Shown piece after piece: positions 55,368 through 64,000 of a stretch of DNA of 64,000 bases. The DNA is taken from the NCBI RefSeq assembly GCF_030160835.1, contig NZ_BSPC01000048.1, forward strand, positions 157,846-221,845. The letters run 5' to 3'. How positions within the stretch are numbered: the first letter of the stretch is position 1; each line of letters starts with the position of its first letter. Under the pieces are notes generated by a model. The model was not told where the DNA came from, searched no databases, and saw only the letters and a list, made by a program, of their open reading frames with translations. The stretch is from Labrys miyagiensis (GTDB lineage Bacteria > Pseudomonadota > Alphaproteobacteria > Rhizobiales > Labraceae). Made by a program: the position numbers and the translations under genes.

Positions 55368-57490
55368 GTTTCCGACCGCTGTAGGGGCCAAGCTTCGAGC
55401 GCCTGAAGTTTGCGGATGGCGACCTTGTTGTCGTGGAAGGCGCCGCCGCCGACCGGCGCAGGGGCATCGGCGCCTGTCAGCGTGTTGATGCCTTTGCCGT
55501 CCTCGTAGGCGGAGTTGGGCCAAATCGATTCGGCGATCAGCACGCCCTTGCGCAGGCCCGGGAAGACTTTGGCATGCAGCTTCACCGCACCGCGCAGGCT
55601 GGAGATCTCGACCTTATCGCCCTCCGCGATGCCTTGTACCGCCGCATCGTCCGGATGGATCAACACCGTCGGCCGCTCCTCCTTGGCCAGCGAGGTCGGT
55701 GTTTCCGTGAAGCTGGAATTGAGGAAGTTGCGCGCCGGGCTGGTGGTCAGGCGGAAGGGGAAGGTCTCATCCGCCAGTTCGATCGACGTCCAATGGTCGG
55801 GAAATTCCGGCATGTCATGCACCGGGCCGAATTTGGCGGGCGAAGAATAGGGGTTTTTCGGCCAGTTGGCCTTCAAGCGAAACTTGCCGTCCGGCCAGCC
55901 GAAACCGTCGAGGAAATGCGCTTTCTTGAAGGGCTGCTGCACGTCGAGCCAGCGCTTTTCCTCGAGTTCGGCCAATGTGCCGTGCCCGGAGGCTTGCAGC
56001 GTGCGGTCGATCAACTCGCGCGGCTCCAGGGCGAAGGCCGGATGCTCGGCGCCGACGCGGGTCGCGAGCGCGGTGATCACGTCATGGTTGTTGCGGCACT
56101 CGCCCGGCGGCTCGATCAGCTTCGGGCCCAGCAGGATGTGCTGCTGGCCACCGGCCTGGTAGACATCGTCATGCTCGACGAACATGGTCGCCGGCAGGAT
56201 GATGTCGGCCATTTTCGCCGTGTCCGTCATCACCTGCTCATGCACCACGGTGAAGAGGTCCTCGCGCGCAAAGCCTTGTTTGACCAGGGTCTGGTCCGGC
56301 GCGACGGAGAGCGGATTGGTGTTCTGGATCAGCAGCATCTTCACCGGCGGGCCGTCCCACAAAGCTTCCGCATCGCCAGTGAGGATGGGGCCTATGCGCG
56401 ACTGGTCGAGCTGGCGCACCTTGGGATCGCGTACATCGAGGCCCTCGATCAGGTTCTTGCGCCAGCCGAACATGCCGGAATTGGAATGCAGCGCGCCGCC
56501 GCCTTCATGCTGCCAGGCACCCATCACCACGGGAATGGCGCTTACGGCATGCATCGAGGCAGAGCCGTTGCGTGAGCGTGCAAAGCCGTAGCCTAGGCGG
56601 AAGAAGGTCTTGGGACGCTCGCCCAGCAGCTTTGCGAAGGCCTCGATCTCGGCCACCGGCACGCCGGTGATATCAGAGGCCCATTCGGGCGTGCGCGTGG
56701 CGAGATGGGCTTCGAACTCGCGGGGATGATCGGCGAATTTCTCGAGATAAGGCCAGTCCGCATGGCCGTCGCGGAAGAGCACATGCATGAGGGCGCAGGC
56801 GAGCGCGCCGTCCGTGCCGGGCTTGAGGATGATCTTGACGTCGGCCTGTTGCATGGTGGCGTTGTCGTAGACATCAACCGCCACGATCTTGGTGCCGCGC
56901 TTCCTGCGGGCGCTGGCGGCGTGGGTCATGACGTTGACCTGCGTCACCACCGCATTGGTGCCCCACAGCACGATGCAATCCGACTGCGACATTTCGCGCG
57001 GATCGGCGCCCGCCATGCGGCCATGCCCGGCGAGATAGCCTGCCCAGGACAGCGAGGTGCAGATGGTGGAGTACTGGCCCGAATAGCGCTTCACATTACG
57101 CAGGCGGTTGATGCTGTCGCGCATCACCAGGCCCATGGTGCCGGCATAGTAATAGGGCCAGACGCTCTCGGCGCCGAAATCGCGCTCGGCCGCCAGCATG
57201 GCCTCAGCCGTGCGGTCCAGCGCCTCGTCCCAGCCGATCCGCTTGTACTGGCCCGAACCCTTGGGGCCGGTGCGCATCAAAGGATGCAGCAGGCGGTCCT
57301 TGTGATGCACGCGCTCGGCATAGCGCGCGACCTTGGCGCAGATCACGCCCTTGGTGTAGCTGTTGTCATCAGCGCCGTAGACACGCCCGATCGTGTTGCG
57401 GTCGAGTACCTCCACTTCCAGCGCGCAGGTCGAGGGGCAGTCATGCGGGCAGGCAGAGGCCCTGCGGATCGGGCCGAGCGGTCTGTTCAT
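55364..57490 (-). CDS. Molybdopterin oxidoreductase family protein with N-terminal [4Fe-4S] site
   Basis: 708 residues of the DMSO-reductase superfamily. The N-terminal cluster motif is C14-x3-C18-x3-C22-x28-C51 (ASACPHDCPSTC, then VICAK). Molybdenum-cofactor binding regions include SDCIVLWGTNAVVTQVN and the C-terminal dinucleotide domain EGDKVEISSLRGAV. A Cys in YSTICTSLSWAGYLAGHG is well placed to be the metal ligand. There is no Tat signal, so it is cytoplasmic. First gene of a five-gene coupled leftward operon. The substrate is unknown; formate dehydrogenase-like and sulphoxide or thiol-related reductases are possibilities. Confidence 0.92.
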   Translation of the reverse strand: MNRPLGPIRRASACPHDCPSTCALEVEVLDRNTIGRVYGADDNSYTKGVICAKVARYAERVHHKDRLLHPLMRTGPKGSGQYKRIGWDEALDRTAEAMLAAERDFGAESVWPYYYAGTMGLVMRDSINRLRNVKRYSGQYSTICTSLSWAGYLAGHGRMAGADPREMSQSDCIVLWGTNAVVTQVNVMTHAASARRKRGTKIVAVDVYDNATMQQADVKIILKPGTDGALACALMHVLFRDGHADWPYLEKFADHPREFEAHLATRTPEWASDITGVPVAEIEAFAKLLGERPKTFFRLGYGFARSRNGSASMHAVSAIPVVMGAWQHEGGGALHSNSGMFGWRKNLIEGLDVRDPKVRQLDQSRIGPILTGDAEALWDGPPVKMLLIQNTNPLSVAPDQTLVKQGFAREDLFTVVHEQVMTDTAKMADIILPATMFVEHDDVYQAGGQQHILLGPKLIEPPGECRNNHDVITALATRVGAEHPAFALEPRELIDRTLQASGHGTLAELEEKRWLDVQQPFKKAHFLDGFGWPDGKFRLKANWPKNPYSSPAKFGPVHDMPEFPDHWTSIELADETFPFRLTTSPARNFLNSSFTETPTSLAKEERPTVLIHPDDAAVQGIAEGDKVEISSLRGAVKLHAKVFPGLRKGVLIAESIWPNSAYEDGKGINTLTGADAPAPVGGGAFHDNKVAIRKLQALEAWPLQRSET

Positions 57491-57617
57491 GTCAAGCTCT
57501 TGATGTTGCGCGGCTAATCTACGGGCAGGGGCCGGCGAGCGCCAGTGCCGCGTGCGGCCATCGCGAGAATTGATGGATCCATTCGTCTTGGGAATGAGAC
57601 GATAGGTGTCTCATCTG

Positions 57618-58091
57618 TCAGGCCGGCAGCGCTCTTGCCGCTTCCAGCACCTCGGCGACATGATTGGCGACGCGCACCTTCGACCAGGCCTGTGCGATGA
57701 CGCCTTTGGTATCGATCAGCATCGTCGTGCGTTCAATGCCGAGATAGGTGCGTCCATACATGCTCTTCTCGCCCCACACGCCATAGGCGTTCAGCATGCC
57801 GAGCGTTTCGTCGGAGGCGATGGTGGTGCTGAGGCCGTGCTTGGAGACGAATTTCTGCTGCTTCCGGATCGGATCGTGCGACACACCGAGGAGCTCGGCG
57901 CCGACCGCGGCGAATGCCGCCTTGGAGCCGGAGAAGTCGATGGCCTCGCGCGTGCAGGCCTCCGTATCCGCCTTCGGGTAGAAGAAGATCACGAGCTTGC
58001 GGCCGTGGAAATCGGCAAGGCTGACGGTGCCTCCATCGGCCGTCGGCAGGCAAAAGGCGGGGGCGGCCTGTCCGGCCTGGAGCGGTTGCAT
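57618..58091 (-). CDS. bcp: Peroxiredoxin, Bcp/PrxQ type
   Basis: A 157-residue thiol peroxidase. The peroxidatic Cys is in YPKADTEACTREAIDFSGSK; the second Cys five residues later in two-Cys Bcp proteins is replaced by Ile, so it works either as a one-Cys enzyme or with a resolving Cys elsewhere. LLGVSHDPIRKQQKFVSKHG and YLGIERTTMLIDTKG are typical. The start is ATG 58091, with AAGGAAGG just upstream; the frame back to 58199 is unnecessary. Divergent from the AsmA-like gene. Confidence 0.93.
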   Translation of the reverse strand: MQPLQAGQAAPAFCLPTADGGTVSLADFHGRKLVIFFYPKADTEACTREAIDFSGSKAAFAAVGAELLGVSHDPIRKQQKFVSKHGLSTTIASDETLGMLNAYGVWGEKSMYGRTYLGIERTTMLIDTKGVIAQAWSKVRVANHVAEVLEAARALPA

Positions 58092-58320
58092 ATGCCTTCC
58101 TTTCGACAAAATGGCGGGTGAGAGGACAATCGTGTATGGGTCATGACAGGCACGGTCCAGACCGTTTGTGCCCTTGTGTTCATGCTTTAGTGTGCTCACG
58201 GTCTGGGACAGCGGTCTGTCCAGCGTATCGGCGGTTGGCGAGGCTTCAGGAAAGCTGCGTCATTTCAAATGTTTGCGTCTTCATCTTGCTGCAATTTCTC
58301 TTTAGGGCCAGATGGGATGA

Positions 58321-61300
58321 ATGGTGGGTGCTCTTCGCGCGCTTGCGGGCGCGAAAGGGCGGGCGAAAGAGGCTGGCGAATCGTTGAGGCAAGGGAACGT
58401 CCAGAACGCGTTGCAGAAGCAGGCGCCGGAGGCTGAGAAGCCGGTGGATGAAGCTGCGGTCGTGGATCGTTCCGCGCCGGATCGGACCCACGCGATGGAA
58501 ATGCCGCAGGAAAGCGCCGCCCGCGAAGAGCGCGTACGCTCGCTTCTGCGCTCCGGACGGCCCAGGCGGAGCCTCGGTTCGATCGTGGTGCGGCGATGCG
58601 TCTCGCTGATGCTGGGCTTTGCGCTGGTGCTCTGCGCCGTGGCGGGCGTGCTCTACTGGCGTCTTGCCAGCGAGCCGATGTCGATGCCCTTCATCACGCA
58701 GACCGTGCGCGATGCCATCGCCGCCAAGATGCCGCCGGGCTATCGCATCAACATCGCCAACGTCGCGCTGGAGCGCCGCGACAGCGGCATGACGGCGACC
58801 ATCAGCGGCGTGACCATCCTCGACAACGCCGCCGAAGTCGCCTCGGCGCCGCGCATCGTGATTGGGCTCGACACGGCCTCGCTGCTGGCCGGCACGGTCG
58901 CGCCGCGTTCGATCGTGGTGGAGGGGGCGGCAGCGACAGCCTATATCAGCCGCGACGGCAAGTTCACCCTGCGCCCGGGGGTACAGACGGCCGAGCAGCC
59001 GATGGGCGAGGCGCTTTCGCCGGTCGCCGTGATCAATGCGCTCGATGCCGTCATCGCCTCCGCCGGCTCGGTGGATACCGTCGAGCTCAAGGACGCGACG
59101 CTCGCCATCCACGACCAGGCGCTCGGCCATGACATCACCCACCGCAACATCGATCTCACCATCCGGCGCACGGCGATGGCGGGCGGGCTTTCGGTTGCAC
59201 TCGCTGCCGGCGGCGGCACCGTCAATGCCACCATCGCGGGCACCGGCGATGATCCTCGCACCATCGACGTCAAGGCCAGCAACCTCATCCTGAGGGAATT
59301 GGTGAGAACCTTCGCTCCGGGGGCGGAGGAAGTGGAGATAACCGCCTCCTTCGACGTTCTGGCTCGCGCGAGCATCGATGCGGACGGCACGCTGGAGATG
59401 GCGCAGGCCGAGGTCACCAGCAAAGGGGGTGTGTGGACGCTCGATCCGAAGGCCGACCCCTTCGTCTACGACAATGCCGGCATCAGCCTTCACTGGGACA
59501 AGCAGGCGCACCTCGTCCGGCTCGACAGCGCCATCGTCAAGGCCGGCGAGGGCGTCATTGATTTCAAGGGCACGATAGCTCCGCCATCCATCGAGGGCGC
59601 GCAGGTCTGGACCTACAACCTGGCCGCGCCCAATGTCCTGCTTGCCGGACGCCGCGCTGAGCAGCCGCCCCTCAAGGTCGATCTTATCAGCGCCGAGGGG
59701 CACTACGACCCCGCCACCAACCGTCTCAGCCTCGAAAAGGGTGGGGCGGTGGGGCCGACCATCGCCATGGATTTCACCGGCAATGTCGTCTTCGGCGGCA
59801 AGACACCTGCCATCGGGCTGCAGCTGAATGCCAAGGCCCTGCCGGCGGTGGCCATGACACGCGTCTGGCCGGTCTTCGCCTTGCCTTTGGCCAAGGCCTG
59901 GATGGAAGACCACATCAAGGGAGGCGTGCTCGACGGTGCCAGCCTGACGCTGACCATTCCGCGCGACGCCCTGGTGGCCGTCAATGGCAAGACGCCGCCC
60001 TTGCCCGACGAGGCGATGCACGGCGAGGCCACGATCTCCCAGGGCACGGTGCAAATTATCGATACGCTTCCTCCCGTCAGCGATGTCGAAGCCAAGGTCA
60101 CCTTCAGCGGCCGCCGCCTCAATGTTGCCGTTGACAGTGCCAGCGTCGACACGGGCGACGGCGATGAGCTCTTGATCGAGAAGGGGTCCTACACGATCCC
60201 TGATTTCGCGCCCAAGCCGCCCGACCAGATCGTCAGCTTCTCGGTGAACGGTCCCTCGCGCGCCGTGGCCAAGCTCCTCACGCAGCCGCCCTTGTCTGAC
60301 ACGGTCAAGGGCCTGGCGATCGATCCCAACGGGGTTGGTGGTACCGCCGACCTCGACGTGAAGCTCGACATGCCGCTGGAGGACCATCCTCGGCCCGATG
60401 AAGTGCATTATTCGGTCACGGGCAGCGTGGAGGACATGTCGATGGACCATGTCTCCGGCGGCAAGCTCGAGGATGGCACCATGAAGCTGTCGATCGAACC
60501 GGGTCTGGTGCTGCTCACGGGCAAGGCGGTCTTTGGCGGCCTGCCAGCGACGATCGATATGCGCAAGGCCGCTGACCATGAGGCGCAGATGGCCCTCAAC
60601 GTCACGCTCGACGATGCCACTCGCAAGAAGAAGGGGCTGGATTTCGGCGATGCGCTGAGCGGTCCCATCGTGGCGGATATTCATCCCTCCGCCAACGGCA
60701 GCGATCCGCACTACGACATCGATCTCGACCTCACGGCTGCACGCATCAAGGACTTGCTGCCCGGTTGGCAGAAGCCTGCCGGCAAGCCCGCGCGCGCCAG
60801 CTTCACCTGGAACCCCGCCGACAAGGGCGGGGGCGGGACGGTGGAGGATATTGTCGTTGACAACGGGTCGGTCTCCCTGCGCGGCAGCGTGGCGCTCACT
60901 GCAGACAACAAGCTGCGCAAGGCGGTGATGAACACCATCCGCCTGTCGCCGGGCGACGATTTCCAGGGCACGTTCGAACCTGCGGCCAATGGCTGGAAGG
61001 TCTATATCCGCGGCAATCAGCTCGACGCCCGCCCGCTGCTCTCCTCGTTGCAGAAGCGGGCCAAGGCCAACAATGCCAATGCCGGCTTCAGCGCCGATAT
61101 CAAGATCGACAAGATCATCGGCTTCAACGACGAGACGCTCAGCAATTTCTCCCTGGCGCTGGAAAGCAAGGGCACCACCATCCGCAAGCTCGATCTCAAG
61201 GGCACCTCGGATAGCGGGGGGCAACTCATCGCCGACGTCAATACGGCCAGTGACGGCTCCAATGTCATAGATGCGCAGTCGACCGACGCAGGCGCCGTCA

Positions 61301-61854
61301 TGCGCTTTCTGGACTATTACACCCATCTCAAGGGTGGCAGCCTCTCGGCCCGGGTGACGCCAGTGATCGACAATATGCGCGGCAATCTCATCATGCGCGA
61401 CTTCGCCGTCGAGAACGAACCGGCGCTGGGCCAATACCGCACGACCTTGAGGAACTCCGGCAAGGCCTCCGCGGATCTCGCCGTGAACAGCAATTCGGCC
61501 AAGTTCACCAGGCTGCAACTCTCCTTCACGCGCACGGCCTCGCGGATCGGCATTCTGGACTCCGTGGTCTGGGGGCCGGATGTCGGCGTCAGCCTTTCCG
61601 GCGACATCGATTACGGCGCCGATCGCGTCGGCCTGATCGGCACCTTCGTGCCCGCCTATGCGCTCAACAATATCTTCGGCAAGATCCCGATCCTCGGAGA
61701 GATCCTGGCGGGCGGCAAATATGGCGGCGTGTTCGCCATCAACTTCAAGGTCGCCGGCAAGGCCAGCGCCCCTGTGCTGACAGTGAATCCGCTATCGGCC
61801 ATCGCGCCCGGCTTCCTGCGCAAGATTTTCGAATTCCAGAAGCAGACCGACTGA
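58321..61854 (+). CDS. AsmA-like / DUF3971 (YhdP-type) envelope protein
   Basis: 1177 residues. A cytoplasmic N-terminal stretch of about 90 residues with a basic end (SGRPRRSLGSIVVRRC), one transmembrane helix (about 93-112, LMLGFALVLCAVAGVLYWRL), and a long periplasmic beta-rich body made of repeating strands. The C-terminal AsmA-type region has GVFAINFKVAGKASAPVLTV and NPLSAIAPGFLRKIF. Such proteins are proposed to bridge the inner and outer membranes and move phospholipid. The start is uncertain: ATG 58321 has a poor ribosome site and a later ATG at 58495 would keep the helix. Confidence 0.9.
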   Translation: MVGALRALAGAKGRAKEAGESLRQGNVQNALQKQAPEAEKPVDEAAVVDRSAPDRTHAMEMPQESAAREERVRSLLRSGRPRRSLGSIVVRRCVSLMLGFALVLCAVAGVLYWRLASEPMSMPFITQTVRDAIAAKMPPGYRINIANVALERRDSGMTATISGVTILDNAAEVASAPRIVIGLDTASLLAGTVAPRSIVVEGAAATAYISRDGKFTLRPGVQTAEQPMGEALSPVAVINALDAVIASAGSVDTVELKDATLAIHDQALGHDITHRNIDLTIRRTAMAGGLSVALAAGGGTVNATIAGTGDDPRTIDVKASNLILRELVRTFAPGAEEVEITASFDVLARASIDADGTLEMAQAEVTSKGGVWTLDPKADPFVYDNAGISLHWDKQAHLVRLDSAIVKAGEGVIDFKGTIAPPSIEGAQVWTYNLAAPNVLLAGRRAEQPPLKVDLISAEGHYDPATNRLSLEKGGAVGPTIAMDFTGNVVFGGKTPAIGLQLNAKALPAVAMTRVWPVFALPLAKAWMEDHIKGGVLDGASLTLTIPRDALVAVNGKTPPLPDEAMHGEATISQGTVQIIDTLPPVSDVEAKVTFSGRRLNVAVDSASVDTGDGDELLIEKGSYTIPDFAPKPPDQIVSFSVNGPSRAVAKLLTQPPLSDTVKGLAIDPNGVGGTADLDVKLDMPLEDHPRPDEVHYSVTGSVEDMSMDHVSGGKLEDGTMKLSIEPGLVLLTGKAVFGGLPATIDMRKAADHEAQMALNVTLDDATRKKKGLDFGDALSGPIVADIHPSANGSDPHYDIDLDLTAARIKDLLPGWQKPAGKPARASFTWNPADKGGGGTVEDIVVDNGSVSLRGSVALTADNKLRKAVMNTIRLSPGDDFQGTFEPAANGWKVYIRGNQLDARPLLSSLQKRAKANNANAGFSADIKIDKIIGFNDETLSNFSLALESKGTTIRKLDLKGTSDSGGQLIADVNTASDGSNVIDAQSTDAGAVMRFLDYYTHLKGGSLSARVTPVIDNMRGNLIMRDFAVENEPALGQYRTTLRNSGKASADLAVNSNSAKFTRLQLSFTRTASRIGILDSVVWGPDVGVSLSGDIDYGADRVGLIGTFVPAYALNNIFGKIPILGEILAGGKYGGVFAINFKVAGKASAPVLTVNPLSAIAPGFLRKIFEFQKQTD

Positions 61855-61883
61855 GGCCGGTGCGAGCCGAGCGAAGCAAATCC

Positions 61884-61985
61884 TAAAGCATTTTGCGATC
61901 TGACGGAATCGTCAGGAATCGCAAAGACGCGTCGAAACGAAGAGTGAGAGCAAAGCAGCGTTTACTCTTAAACGCGCTTTGCTCA
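61884..61985. repeat. Dispersed repeat family A (short-core form)
   Basis: Begins TAAAGCATTTTGCGATCTGA, contains AATCGCAAAGACGCGTCGAA and ends with AAACGCGCTTTGCTCA. Close to copies at 27393-27494 and 30381-30478. It lies between the convergent AsmA-like and methyltransferase genes. Confidence 0.8.
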
Positions 61986-62082
61986 AGGTAACGCACGCTG
62001 GTCAACCACCCCTGGCTTCTTGCTCCGCTCGCAATGACGGTGCTTCCACCGCCTTCTTGGGCTTTGTTGTCGAGCCCGGCTG

Positions 62083-62913
62083 TCAGAACCGGAAGCGCAG
62101 CAGCCGGCCGACCTTGCCAAGCGCCGGGATGACCTGGAAGAGCCAGATGGCGGCGCGAGTGCCCTTCGTCATCCGGGCGATCTGGCGGGGGTCGTAGCCT
62201 TCGGGCGCATAGGCGTGCAGGTCCTGCATCAGCTTGAGGCGCGGAATGGCCTGTTCGATCGTATGGGGGTCCTCGAGGCTCCAATGCACCTTGGCGCCGC
62301 TGGCCCGCACGAAGGGCTGTTTGCGGATGATCCGCAGGCCCAGCCGGCTATAGGCATCGAAAGCAAGCTCCCCGCCGGGGAAATGCGCCGTGAGCTGGTC
62401 GAGCAATGGCAGCGTGGCATCAACAGGCAGATAGGGCGTCACCCCTTCCGCCAGGATGAGGGCAGGGCGGTTCGCCGGGATGCTCTGAAGCCAGCCGGAC
62501 TCGGTCAGGGATGTTCCGATCAGCTGATAGCCCTCACGCATCGGATAGAGACGCCGTCGTAGCTCGATCACCTCGGGATAGTCGACATCGAACCAGCGCA
62601 CACCCGGCGGTGGATCGACACGGAAGACCCGGCTGTCGAGCCCGCAACCGAGATGCAGCACGGTGCAACCGGGATGGAAGGTGAGGAACGCCTTGGTCCA
62701 GCGGTCCAGGATGTGGGCGCGCAGAGCCAGCGCGATCATGATGTCGCGGGTGACGTTCATGTGGCTGAAATCGTGATCGATGCGATCGACTGCAGCCGCC
62801 GCGAAGCGATCATGCAGGACCGAGTCGGGCAGGCGACTTTCCTCGGCCTTGCCATAGAGCGTGATGAGAAGGGTCTGCTTCTCTCCGGTCAACGAGACCT
62901 TTTCGGCTGTCAT
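62083..62913 (-). CDS. LCMT/TcmP-type SAM-dependent methyltransferase
   Basis: 276 residues. SAM-binding motif I is CTVLHLGCGLDSRVFRV, followed by the family-specific RWFDVDYPEVIELRRRLYP and LILAEGVTPYLP. The N-terminal helical part is ALALRAHILDRWTKAFLTFH. This leucine-carboxyl-methyltransferase-like fold includes polyketide O-methyltransferases such as TcmP; in isolation its substrate is open. Alone, transcribed leftward. Confidence 0.9.
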   Translation of the reverse strand: MTAEKVSLTGEKQTLLITLYGKAEESRLPDSVLHDRFAAAAVDRIDHDFSHMNVTRDIMIALALRAHILDRWTKAFLTFHPGCTVLHLGCGLDSRVFRVDPPPGVRWFDVDYPEVIELRRRLYPMREGYQLIGTSLTESGWLQSIPANRPALILAEGVTPYLPVDATLPLLDQLTAHFPGGELAFDAYSRLGLRIIRKQPFVRASGAKVHWSLEDPHTIEQAIPRLKLMQDLHAYAPEGYDPRQIARMTKGTRAAIWLFQVIPALGKVGRLLRFRF

Positions 62914-63625
62914 GGCGGCACTCAGGATAAGGACTGCGCCGGCGGTCCCCGATGAGAGACGTGCTCGAGCAGGGTGCCAGCCGCCGAGTCATACTCCCGA
63001 ATTCGCTGGCTGCACCATGTTTCCTGAGGCCGCATGGCGAAGAGCGCTCGCATGTGCATGAGTGCATTCGCAATGTGCGTAATCGCATAGATCCGCTACC
63101 ACCTCTGGCCTAGTGTCGCAGGGAAGGGGCATGCCTGGGGGTATCGTATCTGATACCAAAGGCGTGTTGCGATGTTCTAATATCAGGGTGTCTAAACCGG
63201 ACGCGACGATATAATCTTTTGTCAACGGCTCGTCTGCACAGACAGCGTTGCGCCAGAACCGCGCCTCATATACGGGTATTTATGTACCGCGATGTGCGTT
63301 TTAGCACATCGCGAACATGTTGATTCAATTAAACCCTGTTCTATCAACGCAACAGAGTATATAGCGAGCGCCGCCGCACGATCAGCGCAGGTGTTTTGTT
63401 GATCTCACGGCGTTGCGCGGGGAGCGACGCCGGTGTTCTTGGCGCTTGGCCCCCGCCGTAAATGCATTCATCGAAGGTCTGGTTTTCCGCGGCGCGCGCG
63501 CTCGGTGAGCTTGTTGTGAGCAATTGTCGTAGGCAATTGTCGTCAGTTGAGACTGCCACCCGCGTGGTGCTGCCTCGGCGGGGGAAAGTAGTGCGTAAAG
63601 AGGGCAAGAATAACTGGAGAGGGTT
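62914..63625. other. Gene-poor stretch before the last gene
   Basis: About 700 bases with lower GC, especially 63140-63370. The leftward frames 62989-63225 and 63344-63607 do not resemble known proteins and have unremarkable starts. I see no RNA gene or strong terminator. A short inverted pair ATGTGCGTTTTAGCACAT lies at about 63292-63309. Confidence 0.35.
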
Positions 63626-63940
63626 ATGATTTTCGTCTGGCCAGTCATCATGGCAGCGATCTTGGGGATCTTCTGCGGCCTGTGGGCGCCGTTACTGCTT
63701 TTCGTTTTTTTGGTTTTCGGGGTCGCGCTGGGCAGCACGGTTTCGATGGGCATCGCCGGCTTTGGCCTAGGCTGGCTGTTGCTGGAACTCTTTGCTGTGC
63801 TGACGGCGCTGGAGTTCGGCTATCTGATCGGCCTTTTCCTGCGGATCGAGCGGCCAGAGCCCACTGTTTCAGGATGGCAGCCTCCGGGGCGGACGGTGCC
63901 AGAAGCCACGCAGTTGTTGGTTCCAGACCAGGCCGCCTAG
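63626..63940 (+). CDS. Small membrane protein of unknown function
   Basis: 104 residues. Three hydrophobic stretches cover residues 1-75 (MIFVWPVIMAAILGIFCGLW, LFVFLVFGVALGST, GFGLGWLLLELFAVLTALEF), leaving a polar, probably cytoplasmic tail of about 30 residues rich in Pro. GGAGAGGG lies just before the ATG. The family is not recognised. The composition matches an integral membrane protein of rhizobial type; no neighbour on this strand within the window. Confidence 0.7.
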   Translation: MIFVWPVIMAAILGIFCGLWAPLLLFVFLVFGVALGSTVSMGIAGFGLGWLLLELFAVLTALEFGYLIGLFLRIERPEPTVSGWQPPGRTVPEATQLLVPDQAA

Positions 63941-64000
63941 GCTTCTAGTGTCCCGATTCTGAAGTTTGAGCGATTTTATTTGTTCGCAGACAGAAACGCT

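Noticed and set aside
58246-61518. Leftward open frame of over 1000 codons antisense to the AsmA-like gene
   Set aside because: Low-complexity Arg/Gly/Asp translation typical of antisense high-GC frames; the rightward frame has a transmembrane helix and an AsmA C-terminus.

Overview
The window is a stretch of chromosome from a high-GC alphaproteobacterium, most likely a member of the Hyphomicrobiales (Rhizobiales). The evidence is the plsX-fabH-ihfA-merR order at the left end, two Omp25/Omp31-type beta-barrels, the thrS-yidD and IscU-like/folE neighbourhoods, rplM-rpsI, and several families of dispersed GC-rich hairpin repeats. I could not settle the genus. No insertion sequence, prophage, integrase or CRISPR array is visible. 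The region is core genes mixed with accessory operons.

Layout, left to right. 1-6.4 kb: phospholipid and fatty-acid initiation (plsX, fabH), ihfA and the first codons of a MerR regulator, all leftward. An arsR-SRPBCC-cytochrome b561 operon follows, under a nested palindromic operator, then sdaA and tRNA-Thr(TGT). 6.7-13.2 kb is the surface and accessory segment. It holds two convergent Omp25-like proteins, an outer-membrane protein ending in 28 perfect Gly-X-Y triplets, two overlapping DUF6065-type paralogues and a small conserved-looking gene. 13.2-22.2 kb: a TetR regulator, a metallophosphoesterase between two long perfect or near-perfect inverted repeats, thrS, yidD, an IscU-like scaffold, folE, a GapN-type aldehyde dehydrogenase, hisI and a beta-hydroxyacid dehydrogenase. 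22.2-29.5 kb: an MHS-family transporter, a LysE remnant, a CDF metal exporter, DUF2867, a secreted protein, RidA, a YdjA-type nitroreductase, and rplM-rpsI with a good promoter, structured leader and terminator. 29.5-38.8 kb: a LacI regulator with three palindromic operators facing only a 69-residue ORF, a RecF-like ATPase, SHOCT and PRC-barrel proteins, a cysteine-synthase-like gene broken by one in-frame stop, a phytanoyl-CoA dioxygenase-like gene behind a double palindrome, and a second LacI regulator.

38.8-64 kb: agmatinase-purM-purN joined by 4-base overlaps, a pair of secreted paralogues, a Tat-exported PhoD phosphatase with a candidate Pho box, a divergent SDR/LysR pair, and a complete sugar ABC importer (ATPase, permease, binding protein). 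After these comes a tightly packed five-gene leftward operon (molybdopterin oxidoreductase, YjbR-like, NTF2-like, YdeI-like, cystathionine gamma-synthase-like PLP enzyme). The window ends with a Bcp peroxiredoxin divergent from a large AsmA-like protein, an LCMT-type methyltransferase and a small membrane protein.

The most unusual items are the collagen-like/DUF6065 locus at 9-12.6 kb, the coupled molybdoenzyme/PLP operon, the agmatinase attached to the purine genes, the three-way-junction leader before rplM, the LacI regulator with three operators but no obvious target operon, and at least eight hairpin-repeat families filling the gaps between genes.
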